Below are positions 17,751 through 26,418 of a DNA stretch of 64,000 nt, piece by piece. The position numbers and the translations under genes are program-made. The notes under the pieces were generated by a model. That model did no database searches, was not told the origin of the DNA, and saw only the letters and a list, made by a program, of their open reading frames with translations. The stretch's first letter is position 1; every line of letters starts with the position of its first letter. Source of the stretch: Candidatus Dependentiae bacterium (GTDB lineage: Bacteria; Babelota; Babeliae; Babelales; RVW-14); assembly GCA_018266175.1 (NCBI GenBank), contig JAFEAY010000021.1:124001-188000 (forward strand), in the 5' to 3' direction.

Positions 17751-18653
17751 TTAAGCAATAATACAGGATGCTTTTTGATTAAGTAATTGCTCAATTGCCT
17801 CAACAGCATCTCGAGCATTAATGTATTTTTTTAATAGAGATGGCTTATGTTCTTTTAACCAAGTAAGTGCATTGGGAATTTCACGCTGAATATTCAAATC
17901 CAATTTACACGCCAAAAGCATTTCAAAAATTTCACTCGCCTTTTGCATATCTTCCGGAGATCCTGCATAGGGAAAGGACTTTAAGGTAAGCATAAGAATC
18001 TTGGCATCAACTTTTACATCACTCTTCTGCAAAAGAAATAATACTGATTCTTTTGCTCGCGCAAATACTGCTAAATGCAAGGGAGTGTAACCTAAATGAT
18101 TATGCTGAAAGACACGAATTTCTCCGAAAGACATTACGCCAAATACGCTATGGCTTATATCGGAAATAAAACAATAACAACCGGCAGAATCTTTACAATA
18201 TGTTATCGGAAAAGATGTCCCCAGATTAACATAATCACCCCCACCCAGAATCAATTCAAGCATTGGAACATTATTATAACGAGCTGCAAGATGAATTAAC
18301 GGGCTATAAAAGTCTGCCACTGGCAATTTAAGATCTTCACATGAAAGTGCAAATTCAACAATTTGCTCAAAGGCAATATCTTCGCAGCTTTTTTGAGCGA
18401 GTATTTTTACGACAGTTTCAATTCCATGTCGGGCAATAATTCGAGCAAATAAATAGTTATTGTATTCACCTGATTTACACATAACACGTGATTGAGCCGC
18501 AGGGCTCGTACGCATATCTTTTTCACACTGCGCTTGGTACACAACAAAATCTGCTACGATGGTTGCAATAAATGCTTCAGACTGGGAGTAAACAGTGCTC
18601 ATCATGACGCTGGCGCTCAATGCAAGAACCAAGGTTAAGAATCTATTCTTCAT
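17751..18653 (-). CDS. Exported ankyrin-repeat protein
   Basis: A 300-aa protein. The start at 18653 gives a classic signal peptide (MKNRFLTLVLALSASV, cleaved near VYSQS); the longer frame to 18752 overlaps the end of mutL and has no signal. Two ankyrin-type repeats are visible: SPLIHLAARYNNVPMLELIL (about residues 135-154) and GYTPLHLAVFARAKESVLFL (about 205-224), joined by a cysteine-rich insert. A third, degenerate repeat may follow. Ankyrin repeats bind proteins; on an exported protein of a host-dependent bacterium a host or envelope target is plausible but unproven. Confidence 0.82.
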   Translation of the reverse strand: MKNRFLTLVLALSASVMMSTVYSQSEAFIATIVADFVVYQAQCEKDMRTSPAAQSRVMCKSGEYNNYLFARIIARHGIETVVKILAQKSCEDIAFEQIVEFALSCEDLKLPVADFYSPLIHLAARYNNVPMLELILGGGDYVNLGTSFPITYCKDSAGCYCFISDISHSVFGVMSFGEIRVFQHNHLGYTPLHLAVFARAKESVLFLLQKSDVKVDAKILMLTLKSFPYAGSPEDMQKASEIFEMLLACKLDLNIQREIPNALTWLKEHKPSLLKKYINARDAVEAIEQLLNQKASCIIA

Positions 18654-18681
18654 AATACTTTCTACATAAAAACGTGGTGAT

Positions 18682-20622
18682 TTAACGACGACGAAAATTT
18701 TTCTCAATAGTAGGTTTGCCAAGAGTCCACATAGTTGGACGACCATGAACACAAATAAAGCGATTCTGAACGATCATAAGGTCACTCACAAGTTGGTGCA
18801 TAAAAATAGGCTCTAACAAATCGCCCGCTTTCACGGCTGCTTTGCAGGCCATATGACTATGTGTAAACTCATTAAGTTTCTTGCGAAAAAATTCACGATC
18901 AATTGCTTCATGCTCTTGAATAAATTCTATAACTTCAAAGACTAGATCTTTCAAATCATGCTGGGCAATTAAAGGAGGACTGGTTTTAATAACAACCTCC
19001 AACACTCCAAATTGTTCAAGGAGAATACCCTGTTCTTCGAAAAAATCAAATACCGTTTGCAAAATTTTCATCTGTTCGCTACTTACTCGAATCACTTCAG
19101 GAAAGAGTAAAACAGTACCCTCTTTATGCTGAAAGTTTTTAAGGAACTTTTCATATAAAACGCGTTCGTGAGCTGCATGCTGATCGATGATAATAAGCTG
19201 GTCATTACTTTGAATAAGAATATAGGTTGTAAAAAGCTGCCCAATAATTGAAAATGAAGTAACAACTTCGCTTTCTTTTTCTCTTGCTAAAGAAGAAAAA
19301 AGCTTTTCTTGGTTTTCTTGAACAACAGCTTCTTGAATAATAATATCGCGCGATTGCTTGGATTGTTGAATAGGATTCTGCAATTGTACAGCACTTAAAT
19401 TAAGCAAAGTATCCCAATTAACCGGCGATTTTGCTTGATACATGTGAGATGGTAGCTGAGTGCCAGATGAATATTTATTTACTAAAAAGTTTTTATTAAC
19501 AGAATGTGATTCGTCTTTCTCCCCGATTCCAGATGACTGCTCAAAACTCATCTGAGGAGTTGGAGTTTCAAAGTTTAATTCAGAAATTAATGTCGTATCT
19601 GGCTGGAGTATACGATTAAGCTGTTGCTCAAGCGTTGCTTTAACCGCATTAAAAATTTGTGCGTCAACCGTTGCAGGTTTAATAAACCGAACTTCCTCTT
19701 TTTTAGGATGTACGTTGATATCAACGTGAGCTGGGTCAACCTGCAAAAAGATGAATGCTGCTGGAAATTTTCCGGGAGGTAAGACATTCAAATACCCTTT
19801 TAAAAGGGCCTTACCGAGCTCTTGATTTTTAATCCAGCGTCCATTTACAAAGAAAAAAATATGAGTACGACCATATTTCCAAAACTGGTGTCTAGAAATA
19901 AGCCCTGAATAACTTAACCATGGCAATTGTTTTTCAGGCTGTTCAAGCTGGATAAGATTTTGCGCTAAATCATGATCCCAAACTTGCATAACTCTCTCTT
20001 TAAGTGTTGCAGCTGGAGGTGCATTGATTACAAGCTTATCGTCATGAAAAAGTTTAAAATGAAGGGTATGATGACTTAAACAGAATGCCTGAACAATTGC
20101 TTGAAGTTGATTCCATTCGGTGCTGTCAGCTTTTAAAAATTTTTTTCTTACGGGGATATTATAGAAAAGATCTCGGATTGCTAAATCTGTACCAATAGGG
20201 CACGCAATAACCTCTTCTCTGATGATAGCACCCTGCTGAAAATCAAGCTTAACCCCAACACCTGATGTATCATCATGCAAGCGAGTAATCAAGGTAACTT
20301 TACTCACCGCAGAAATACTGGCAAGCGCTTCACCCCGAAACCCGTATGATCTCACCGCATAGACTTCGTCAAGTGAAGAAACCTTACTGGTTGCATGGGG
20401 CAAAAAGCACATATTCGCATCATCTGCGCTCATACCACAGCCATTATCAACAACTCGAATGAGTTGTTTACCAGCTTGCTCAACCCATATTGATATTTGA
20501 GTAGCTCCAGCATCAATTGAATTTTCAAGTAATTCTTTAAGAATATGAGCTGGGCGCTCTACAACCTCACCTGCAGCAATTTTTTGCGCTTCATGAGGAG
20601 GTAGAATCTTGATAATATTCAC
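18682..20622 (-). CDS. mutL: DNA mismatch repair protein MutL
   Basis: A 646-aa protein with the GHKL ATPase domain: the ENSIDAG motif (about residues 33-39), DNGCGM (59-64), and GFRGEAL (94-100). The C-terminal dimerisation/endonuclease domain holds the metal-binding motif DQHAAHE (from residue 480), ACKAAVKAGD (592-601) and CVHGRP (624-629). The full DQHA(X)2E(X)4E motif means the latent nicking endonuclease should be active, unlike in E. coli MutL. Its start overlaps the end of the lptA-like gene by 4 nt (ATGA), so translation is coupled. No mutS lies in the window. Confidence 0.95.
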   Translation of the reverse strand: MNIIKILPPHEAQKIAAGEVVERPAHILKELLENSIDAGATQISIWVEQAGKQLIRVVDNGCGMSADDANMCFLPHATSKVSSLDEVYAVRSYGFRGEALASISAVSKVTLITRLHDDTSGVGVKLDFQQGAIIREEVIACPIGTDLAIRDLFYNIPVRKKFLKADSTEWNQLQAIVQAFCLSHHTLHFKLFHDDKLVINAPPAATLKERVMQVWDHDLAQNLIQLEQPEKQLPWLSYSGLISRHQFWKYGRTHIFFFVNGRWIKNQELGKALLKGYLNVLPPGKFPAAFIFLQVDPAHVDINVHPKKEEVRFIKPATVDAQIFNAVKATLEQQLNRILQPDTTLISELNFETPTPQMSFEQSSGIGEKDESHSVNKNFLVNKYSSGTQLPSHMYQAKSPVNWDTLLNLSAVQLQNPIQQSKQSRDIIIQEAVVQENQEKLFSSLAREKESEVVTSFSIIGQLFTTYILIQSNDQLIIIDQHAAHERVLYEKFLKNFQHKEGTVLLFPEVIRVSSEQMKILQTVFDFFEEQGILLEQFGVLEVVIKTSPPLIAQHDLKDLVFEVIEFIQEHEAIDREFFRKKLNEFTHSHMACKAAVKAGDLLEPIFMHQLVSDLMIVQNRFICVHGRPTMWTLGKPTIEKNFRRR

Positions 20623-21284
20623 GATTGCTTAACAGCTCCCTTTTTTGGTTGCTGTTGACGCTGTTTTTTATCGGTTTTATTTCTGATAATTGGATGATCT
20701 TGAAGATCAATGACAGTGCTTACCGGACTCTTTGAAGAACCTGCAAGAAGGATTTGTTGTGAATCAAGTCTAATCGTTGCAGCATCACTTTTAACTTGTA
20801 CAGGAACATCTTTAGGTGATTTTTTTTTGTGCTCAATCTGAACATTACCACGTAATGAGCACAAACGTTGATCAACTAAAATGTCCGCATAATCTGCAGT
20901 AGCTTTAAATTCATCTTTATTGATAACAACATGTTTTGAAAAAGTAATTTTTTTAAATTGAGATAAAGCCTTAGATTTTTGATCTGAACTTTTGTTCCCA
21001 CTTTTTTCTGGCAATGTTTTTGATGGAGACTTATTCAAGTTACAAATCACTTCAAGCTCTTGAGATGTTACTGTTGAATGATCTGCAAATTCAACATGCA
21101 CATCATCAAGATACGTGAGAACTATATCTTTTGAATCTGTTTTATTTTTGCCACAAGTAGCTCGAGAGCTTTTGATGGTAATCTTGCTCAAGGGGTCAAT
21201 CGATAAACAAAATATTGTGTCAACAAATAAAAAACCTGCTCCAAAAAGAATAAGACTTTTCATTTTAACAGCTTTTGACATCAT
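20619..21284 (-). CDS. LptA/OstA-like periplasmic LPS-transport protein
   Basis: A 221-aa exported protein with an N-terminal signal sequence (about residues 8-26). The body shows the repeating short beta-strand pattern of the OstA/LptA family: FADHSTVTSQELEVIC, then after a lysine-rich linker ITFSKHVVINKDEFKATADYA and SLRGNVQIEHK. These proteins form a beta-jellyroll bridge carrying LPS across the periplasm. The tail is very basic. It could equally be an LptC- or LptA-type fragment. AAGGGG precedes the ATG by 6 nt. Context (bamA upstream, waaA nearby) fits outer-membrane assembly. Confidence 0.65.
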   Translation of the reverse strand: MMSKAVKMKSLILFGAGFLFVDTIFCLSIDPLSKITIKSSRATCGKNKTDSKDIVLTYLDDVHVEFADHSTVTSQELEVICNLNKSPSKTLPEKSGNKSSDQKSKALSQFKKITFSKHVVINKDEFKATADYADILVDQRLCSLRGNVQIEHKKKSPKDVPVQVKSDAATIRLDSQQILLAGSSKSPVSTVIDLQDHPIIRNKTDKKQRQQQPKKGAVKQS

Positions 21285-21313
21285 CTAAGTACCCCTTGCT
21301 CAATTAATTCTTT

Positions 21314-21832
21314 TTATACTGCTTCTGCTGCCGGAAGATTAGGAAAGGCTTCGCGATATTGATCACGAGCCCATTTTGCAAATGTATTACCATGTTTGTA
21401 TAATTCTAACGACCCTGGAATAAGCACTTCGCTGCCGGTCCAACAGGTAATCAACATAACTACTTCCAAGGTATTCAAGAAAAGTTTACCTGACTTTTTC
21501 AAGATATTTTTTAAAGTAACGTTACGTGCATACCAATTTGGATCTTGTTGTCTAAAAAGCTTGAGTTGAGCTTGAGCATCAGTTGGGGTTAAAGCCCCAG
21601 TTTCAGGATCAATATAAATCAAAGCAAATGCTGCATTTGGAAACTCTTCTTTAAGAGCAACATCTTCACCATTTTTTAGAAGCTCAGCATACACTTCAAG
21701 GCTCATTGTTTCTTGGCACACAAAGCTGCTATTTTCTACATCAATAATTGCAACATATAAGTTGGATTGAGCTAATGCTCTACCAAAAATTGCTGTTGCC
21801 ACAATTGCCATTACAAACATCATACGTTTCAT
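21314..21832 (-). CDS. Small exported protein of unknown function
   Basis: A 172-aa protein with a signal peptide (cleavage near RALAQ). One hydrophobic stretch around residues 115-130 could be a membrane segment. I recognise no domain. It lies between the bamA terminator and the lptA-like gene, 29 nt before the latter, so it may be the first gene of the lptA-mutL transcript. AGGAAA precedes the ATG. The 205-nt gap upstream holds the bamA terminator and nothing else I can name. Confidence 0.75.
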   Translation of the reverse strand: MKRMMFVMAIVATAIFGRALAQSNLYVAIIDVENSSFVCQETMSLEVYAELLKNGEDVALKEEFPNAAFALIYIDPETGALTPTDAQAQLKLFRQQDPNWYARNVTLKNILKKSGKLFLNTLEVVMLITCWTGSEVLIPGSLELYKHGNTFAKWARDQYREAFPNLPAAEAV

Positions 21833-21969
21833 GAGCGTTTTCCTGTCACTTAAAAAGTGCTTCTACAATAACTATTAACACACCACACACCATTACCGTT
21901 TTCAATTCACCATCTTTATAGAAGCGAAAGGAATTGTAGATCTGATAAGGACAAAAAGCAAGATAAAAA

Positions 21970-22008
21970 TAAGAAAAAATGCAGCGGAGATGCAAAATCT
22001 CCGCTGCA
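21970..22008 (-). terminator. Rho-independent terminator of bamA
   Basis: Perfect 12-bp stem (21980-21991 and 21997-22008) with a 5-nt loop. On the minus strand it is followed by a T-rich run (21970-21979). Confidence 0.88.
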
Positions 22009-22037
22009 CAAAAAAACAATTATAAATGATGGCAACT

Positions 22038-24503
22038 TTACCAAGCGTAATTCATACTCAAATGGAACTCATGTGGCGACTCGCCATCCTTCTTTTTACG
22101 ATCAAGTTTAAAGCCCCAATCAATCTTTGCCGGCATCGGTTTAAGCAAGTTCAAACCAAAACCAACTGCATGACGAAGATCAAATTTATCACGCTTAATC
22201 GATGAGCGATCCGGAATATCCGACTTTGGCGTATTCCATCCGGCACCTGAATCATAGAAGAAGTGAGCCTTCATTGAATAGTCAGGAATAAGGGGGAACA
22301 CAAGCTCCATATTAAAGAGAACCGCATTTTGTGCACCAATTGGGTCGCCGGTTGTCCATGCTGGTCCAATACTGCCCCAAACGAATCCACGAACTGTTGT
22401 CTGACCGCCCATATGGAAAAGCTCTTTATATGGAATTATTTTTCCTGATTCTGGAGATCGAATAGCACCACCTTTTCCATGCAATGCAAGAACGAGATAA
22501 TCGGTACCAATTAATGAAGTATAATAACTCGCCTCAAGCTCAGCTTTAATAAAGCTATAGCGTGAGTTAAATTCAGGTGGAGCAGTTTTAGTGGTAACTG
22601 CCCAACGATAACCTTCGCTTGGGTATACCTGGTGATTACGCGTATCCTTAATCAAATCAAGGCCAAGCCAGAACAAGGTGCCTCTTTGGAAAGTACGTTT
22701 TACAATCAGTGAAAAGTCATCTAATTGCTGTTGTGTGCCAAAAAAGCGCGGGTTGGGTTGCGGGTTATTATTTTTAATATTTTCAATACCTATATCAAGA
22801 ATTAACTGCAGGCGCTTATCAATAAATGGTAACGCAAATCCAAAGCGAGCGTCGATTCCTGCAACCTTTTCAACGGGAGTTGGTGTTACGCTGCGCCATT
22901 CTTCAAGCTCATTCCAGCGTTTGTAAAAGTAATAGGCACCTGAGATGTCACTATCAAAAATGTGTGGATCGGTAAAATTTGCTTCAATACGCTGAAGTCG
23001 ACGCCAACTTGATTGAACCATACCACCAACGTCGTAGCCTAAACCAAAAAGATTAGCTTTGCTTACCGTCAACGAACCACGTAATGAAGGCTTTGCGGCA
23101 TAACGATCGCTTCCATAACTGAGCATAAAATTAAAGTTGCCGGTTTTTGCTTCTTGAACATTCATCTCAAGGTCTGCAAGCTCATCTGAAACTCGATGAA
23201 TTTTCCAGTTTACACCCTCACGCTCGAAAAAGCTTAAGTATTCAACACCTGAGCGAGAGCGGTTCAGTTTCTTAGAAGTAATCAAGTCACCCTCAATAAT
23301 ATCAAGCTGACGTCTAATTACTTTGTCTCGCGTGTAGCTATTTCCCGTAATATTAATTCGATTCACATAGAGCTTCTTGCCACGATCAGCATGAAAAGAG
23401 ATATCAACTTCATTCGATTCTTCATCAGGCTTTACCTGAGGATAAACATCAGCATAAATATAACCCTTCTCACCCCATATATCCCGCAGGCGGTTCATTG
23501 AGCTGACCAGCTTGGTTTGAGAGTAGGGCTCACCCTCTTTGATTGAAATAAGAGGAGCTAATTCATCGTGTGTAAAAATATCGTCGCCTGGAGATCGAAC
23601 ACTGCGCACAATAAATTGCTCACCCTCTTGAATATGAAAGGTAACCGAAATATCCTGCTTATTCTCAGAGAACTCAACATCTGCTCGCGGAACCTTGACC
23701 ATCAAGTAGCCGTGATCGCGATAGAAATATTCAATGCGGTGCTTATCCATTTCAAGCATGTCGTCTTGATAGGTTCCTGCGCTATCTAAAAAACCAAAGA
23801 GCCAATTTTCACGCGTAAATAAAATAGAACGAAGCTTGCGATCTGGAATTTTTTTGTTCCCTTTAAAAAAGACACGCACAACCGTTGATTGTGGACCTTC
23901 TGTAATAGTAAAAATGGCAGCCGCTTTATCAGGATTATCTTTATTCACTTGAATACGCGAAGAAATTTTGACCATGTGTCTATTTTCTTCTTTATAAAGC
24001 TTAATGATTCCAAGCTCTATCTTGCGGACCGTTTCTTCGTCAACTGCTGACATTTTTTCAAGATTAAGTTTTTCTTTGATAGTTTTTGTTCGAACAGCCT
24101 TGTTTCCCTCAAACTCAAACCGATCAAGAAGCTTCTTTTCTTCCACAATAATATGAAGGTTCATGCTTTTTTTGCTGAGCTTTTCGCCTTCAAGTTTAAC
24201 TTGCCGAAAGCACCCAAGTCCATAGATATTATGAATGGCAATACTACTTTTTGTAGCATCAAAAACTCCACCCTTTTGGTAAGGTAATCGCTTAAGAATA
24301 ACTTCTGTTTTTATGTGCTTATTACCAGAAATAGTAATATCGTTAATAGTAAGACCATCTCGAACTACTCTATTCAAATCTTGTTTTTCAGATTCCTCTT
24401 TTTCTTGATCTTGAGCATTTACAGCACTTTGCAAGAATATCCCTGAAACAGCGATAAGCATGCATGTGTGAAAAAAAAATTTCAGATTTTTAAGTGGCAT
24501 CAT
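22038..24503 (-). CDS. bamA: Outer-membrane protein assembly factor BamA (Omp85)
   Basis: An 821-aa outer-membrane protein with a signal peptide, about five POTRA repeats (residues about 45-435; for example INDITISGNKHIKTE and VNRINITGNSYTRDKVI) and a 16-strand barrel domain. The barrel carries the VRGF motif (TTVRGFVWG) that plugs the pore, and the chain ends in an aromatic residue (NYAW), the usual outer-membrane sorting signal. I start at the ATG behind AGGAG; an upstream in-frame TTG lies before that site. It inserts beta-barrel proteins delivered by SurA-like chaperones. Its own terminator follows. Confidence 0.95.
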   Translation of the reverse strand: MMPLKNLKFFFHTCMLIAVSGIFLQSAVNAQDQEKEESEKQDLNRVVRDGLTINDITISGNKHIKTEVILKRLPYQKGGVFDATKSSIAIHNIYGLGCFRQVKLEGEKLSKKSMNLHIIVEEKKLLDRFEFEGNKAVRTKTIKEKLNLEKMSAVDEETVRKIELGIIKLYKEENRHMVKISSRIQVNKDNPDKAAAIFTITEGPQSTVVRVFFKGNKKIPDRKLRSILFTRENWLFGFLDSAGTYQDDMLEMDKHRIEYFYRDHGYLMVKVPRADVEFSENKQDISVTFHIQEGEQFIVRSVRSPGDDIFTHDELAPLISIKEGEPYSQTKLVSSMNRLRDIWGEKGYIYADVYPQVKPDEESNEVDISFHADRGKKLYVNRINITGNSYTRDKVIRRQLDIIEGDLITSKKLNRSRSGVEYLSFFEREGVNWKIHRVSDELADLEMNVQEAKTGNFNFMLSYGSDRYAAKPSLRGSLTVSKANLFGLGYDVGGMVQSSWRRLQRIEANFTDPHIFDSDISGAYYFYKRWNELEEWRSVTPTPVEKVAGIDARFGFALPFIDKRLQLILDIGIENIKNNNPQPNPRFFGTQQQLDDFSLIVKRTFQRGTLFWLGLDLIKDTRNHQVYPSEGYRWAVTTKTAPPEFNSRYSFIKAELEASYYTSLIGTDYLVLALHGKGGAIRSPESGKIIPYKELFHMGGQTTVRGFVWGSIGPAWTTGDPIGAQNAVLFNMELVFPLIPDYSMKAHFFYDSGAGWNTPKSDIPDRSSIKRDKFDLRHAVGFGLNLLKPMPAKIDWGFKLDRKKKDGESPHEFHLSMNYAW

Positions 24504-24611
24504 TCTCTCCTGTTGCAACCCTTTACTCTCAACGCGGCACAGGGTGCTGCCTTTTGACAGTCTGTATAGGAAACTATGATACCCAGAGGTGAAAAAAAAG
24601 CAAAGCCATGT

Positions 24612-26150
24612 TTAATCAACCACATGCTTATAAATAGAATCAAATTCTTCTTTTTTTGTTTTTAGAGCAGGCTTCCAACTATTCAAATGAACTTTTATCA
24701 TCTCAATTAAGTTGCGTGGAATTTTTTGTTCAGCACGAATAATTGTTTGTTCGTGATCTGCAAGGCTGGCCTTAACAAATTTATTATTCAAACGAATATT
24801 AATATCAATATCATGCATTTGCTTAAACGGCTCAAGAAGCTTTAAAAACATTGGAGTAAGAATCATGATAGGCAAAGGCAATAACCCAACTTGATGCTGA
24901 GACCCAGAAGAATAATCTGGCCATGAAATAAACCAAAACTCTTTGTGCGTAGGATCAGCAGATGTTCGCTCAACCGATTTTTTTCCAAAAAACATTTTCT
25001 GCCACCATGAAGATGATGCTGGTGCGGAAATATGATTTGTTGTTGTTAATTTTTTATCCATCTCCTGAGTAATTATTCCTGGACGCTTGCTCCACTGACG
25101 ACCAATCATAATTCGAGCCTGAATAATTTGAGGAAACTCCATCTGTCCATCTTTGGAAGAAGAAAACCTCTCATGAGAAAGTCGCTGATCACTGAAATAA
25201 CGTCGAGTAGAAACCCAGTCAAACCGCTGAATAAAATCTTCACCTGAATAAAAATTAAAAATCTTTTTAAAGATAGGAAAGGAACAAAAACCTTGAGTTT
25301 CTGGTTGAATAGGAGCTCCAAACAAAATAAGCTCATCAATGACCAAATTTTTTGATTCTGGAACATAATCCAAAACTTTTTGACCAGTTTTGGGTGGCAT
25401 ATTTGCCCTACTTGGTAACCCTTTTATAATTTCAAGCATGGCACGAATTGAACGATCGGTATCTTCGTCTTCAGAAAATTTTTGTTCATGATTAAATGAT
25501 TTAAGACTGAGCACCGTACTTATTGCTGCAAGATTAAGGCTCAAATTTCCACCATGACTGTGCGTAACAAGTCGTATTTTTGGATTTTTACCTTGCTCTT
25601 TAAGTCTCAAAAGCTCTTTTACTAATGCATTATACAAACGAATAGCTTCGTAGCGCCTACTGTTCTGACTCATCAGACCAGTCCAGCCAAAGGTATAAAA
25701 AAACTGTTCACCACGTTCGGGAGAAAGGTGTTCATCAATAACATCATAAGCTTTAATAAGTGGATATGCGGAATATTTTTTACCTTTAGTTGCTTGCAGA
25801 TTAAATGATGGAGATATACGCGTAAGGCCACGACCAAGAACAGGTTGCTCACTAAAAAATAGATCATCCTCTCGCAGTCTACGACTCACTTCTCGATAAG
25901 AAGAACCTCGAACATTGTCATCAAGTACACGTGGAATACTTAAAAGCCCAAGCGTTGAGCCAAATGAACCATGTATAAAAACGGTCATCCATGCCTGATC
26001 ACTCTGAATAACAACATCATTTTTTTGGTCTGAAATACTTTGAGTAGAAGAAAAATAGTGTTTTCGAACAATACTCGTTATGCGATACCCCAAAAGACTG
26101 AGGGCTGCTATCAAAAGCACATAGCGAATAAGCACCTGAAATTGAATCAT
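24612..26150 (-). CDS. Membrane-anchored alpha/beta-hydrolase (lipase-like)
   Basis: A 512-aa protein with one N-terminal membrane helix (residues 5-22). The ATG at 26150 has AAGGAG 7 nt upstream; a longer frame to 26345 adds an unlikely second helix. The oxyanion-type motif VFIHGSFGS (57-65) and the nucleophile elbow THSHGG (197-202, Ser199) mark an alpha/beta-hydrolase fold as in lipases and acyl-transferring enzymes. The C-terminal 150 residues match nothing I know. Substrate could be a lipid or ester in the envelope or host. It lies 108 nt upstream of bamA on the same strand. Confidence 0.75.
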   Translation of the reverse strand: MIQFQVLIRYVLLIAALSLLGYRITSIVRKHYFSSTQSISDQKNDVVIQSDQAWMTVFIHGSFGSTLGLLSIPRVLDDNVRGSSYREVSRRLREDDLFFSEQPVLGRGLTRISPSFNLQATKGKKYSAYPLIKAYDVIDEHLSPERGEQFFYTFGWTGLMSQNSRRYEAIRLYNALVKELLRLKEQGKNPKIRLVTHSHGGNLSLNLAAISTVLSLKSFNHEQKFSEDEDTDRSIRAMLEIIKGLPSRANMPPKTGQKVLDYVPESKNLVIDELILFGAPIQPETQGFCSFPIFKKIFNFYSGEDFIQRFDWVSTRRYFSDQRLSHERFSSSKDGQMEFPQIIQARIMIGRQWSKRPGIITQEMDKKLTTTNHISAPASSSWWQKMFFGKKSVERTSADPTHKEFWFISWPDYSSGSQHQVGLLPLPIMILTPMFLKLLEPFKQMHDIDINIRLNNKFVKASLADHEQTIIRAEQKIPRNLIEMIKVHLNSWKPALKTKKEEFDSIYKHVVD

Positions 26151-26418
26151 GCCCGGTCTCCTTCTTTTTGTACAACAAACAACTCTTTGGATCTTAGCAC
26201 TATTCATCGCCAAGTAAAATAATGCACTGATTAACAAAATAATTAATAAGCAAGTCAAGAGTCTTAATCTTTTATTCAACCAAATGATCAACCCATCGGA
26301 CTCTTTTTTGCAAATTGTTATTTTCTTGTATTCGGCTGGAAGCATTTTTTATAGTGAGGGATAGGAGACTAATCGGCAGCCTCCTGGATGCTCGATTCGA
26401 AGAAGGGTGGGTTATATC

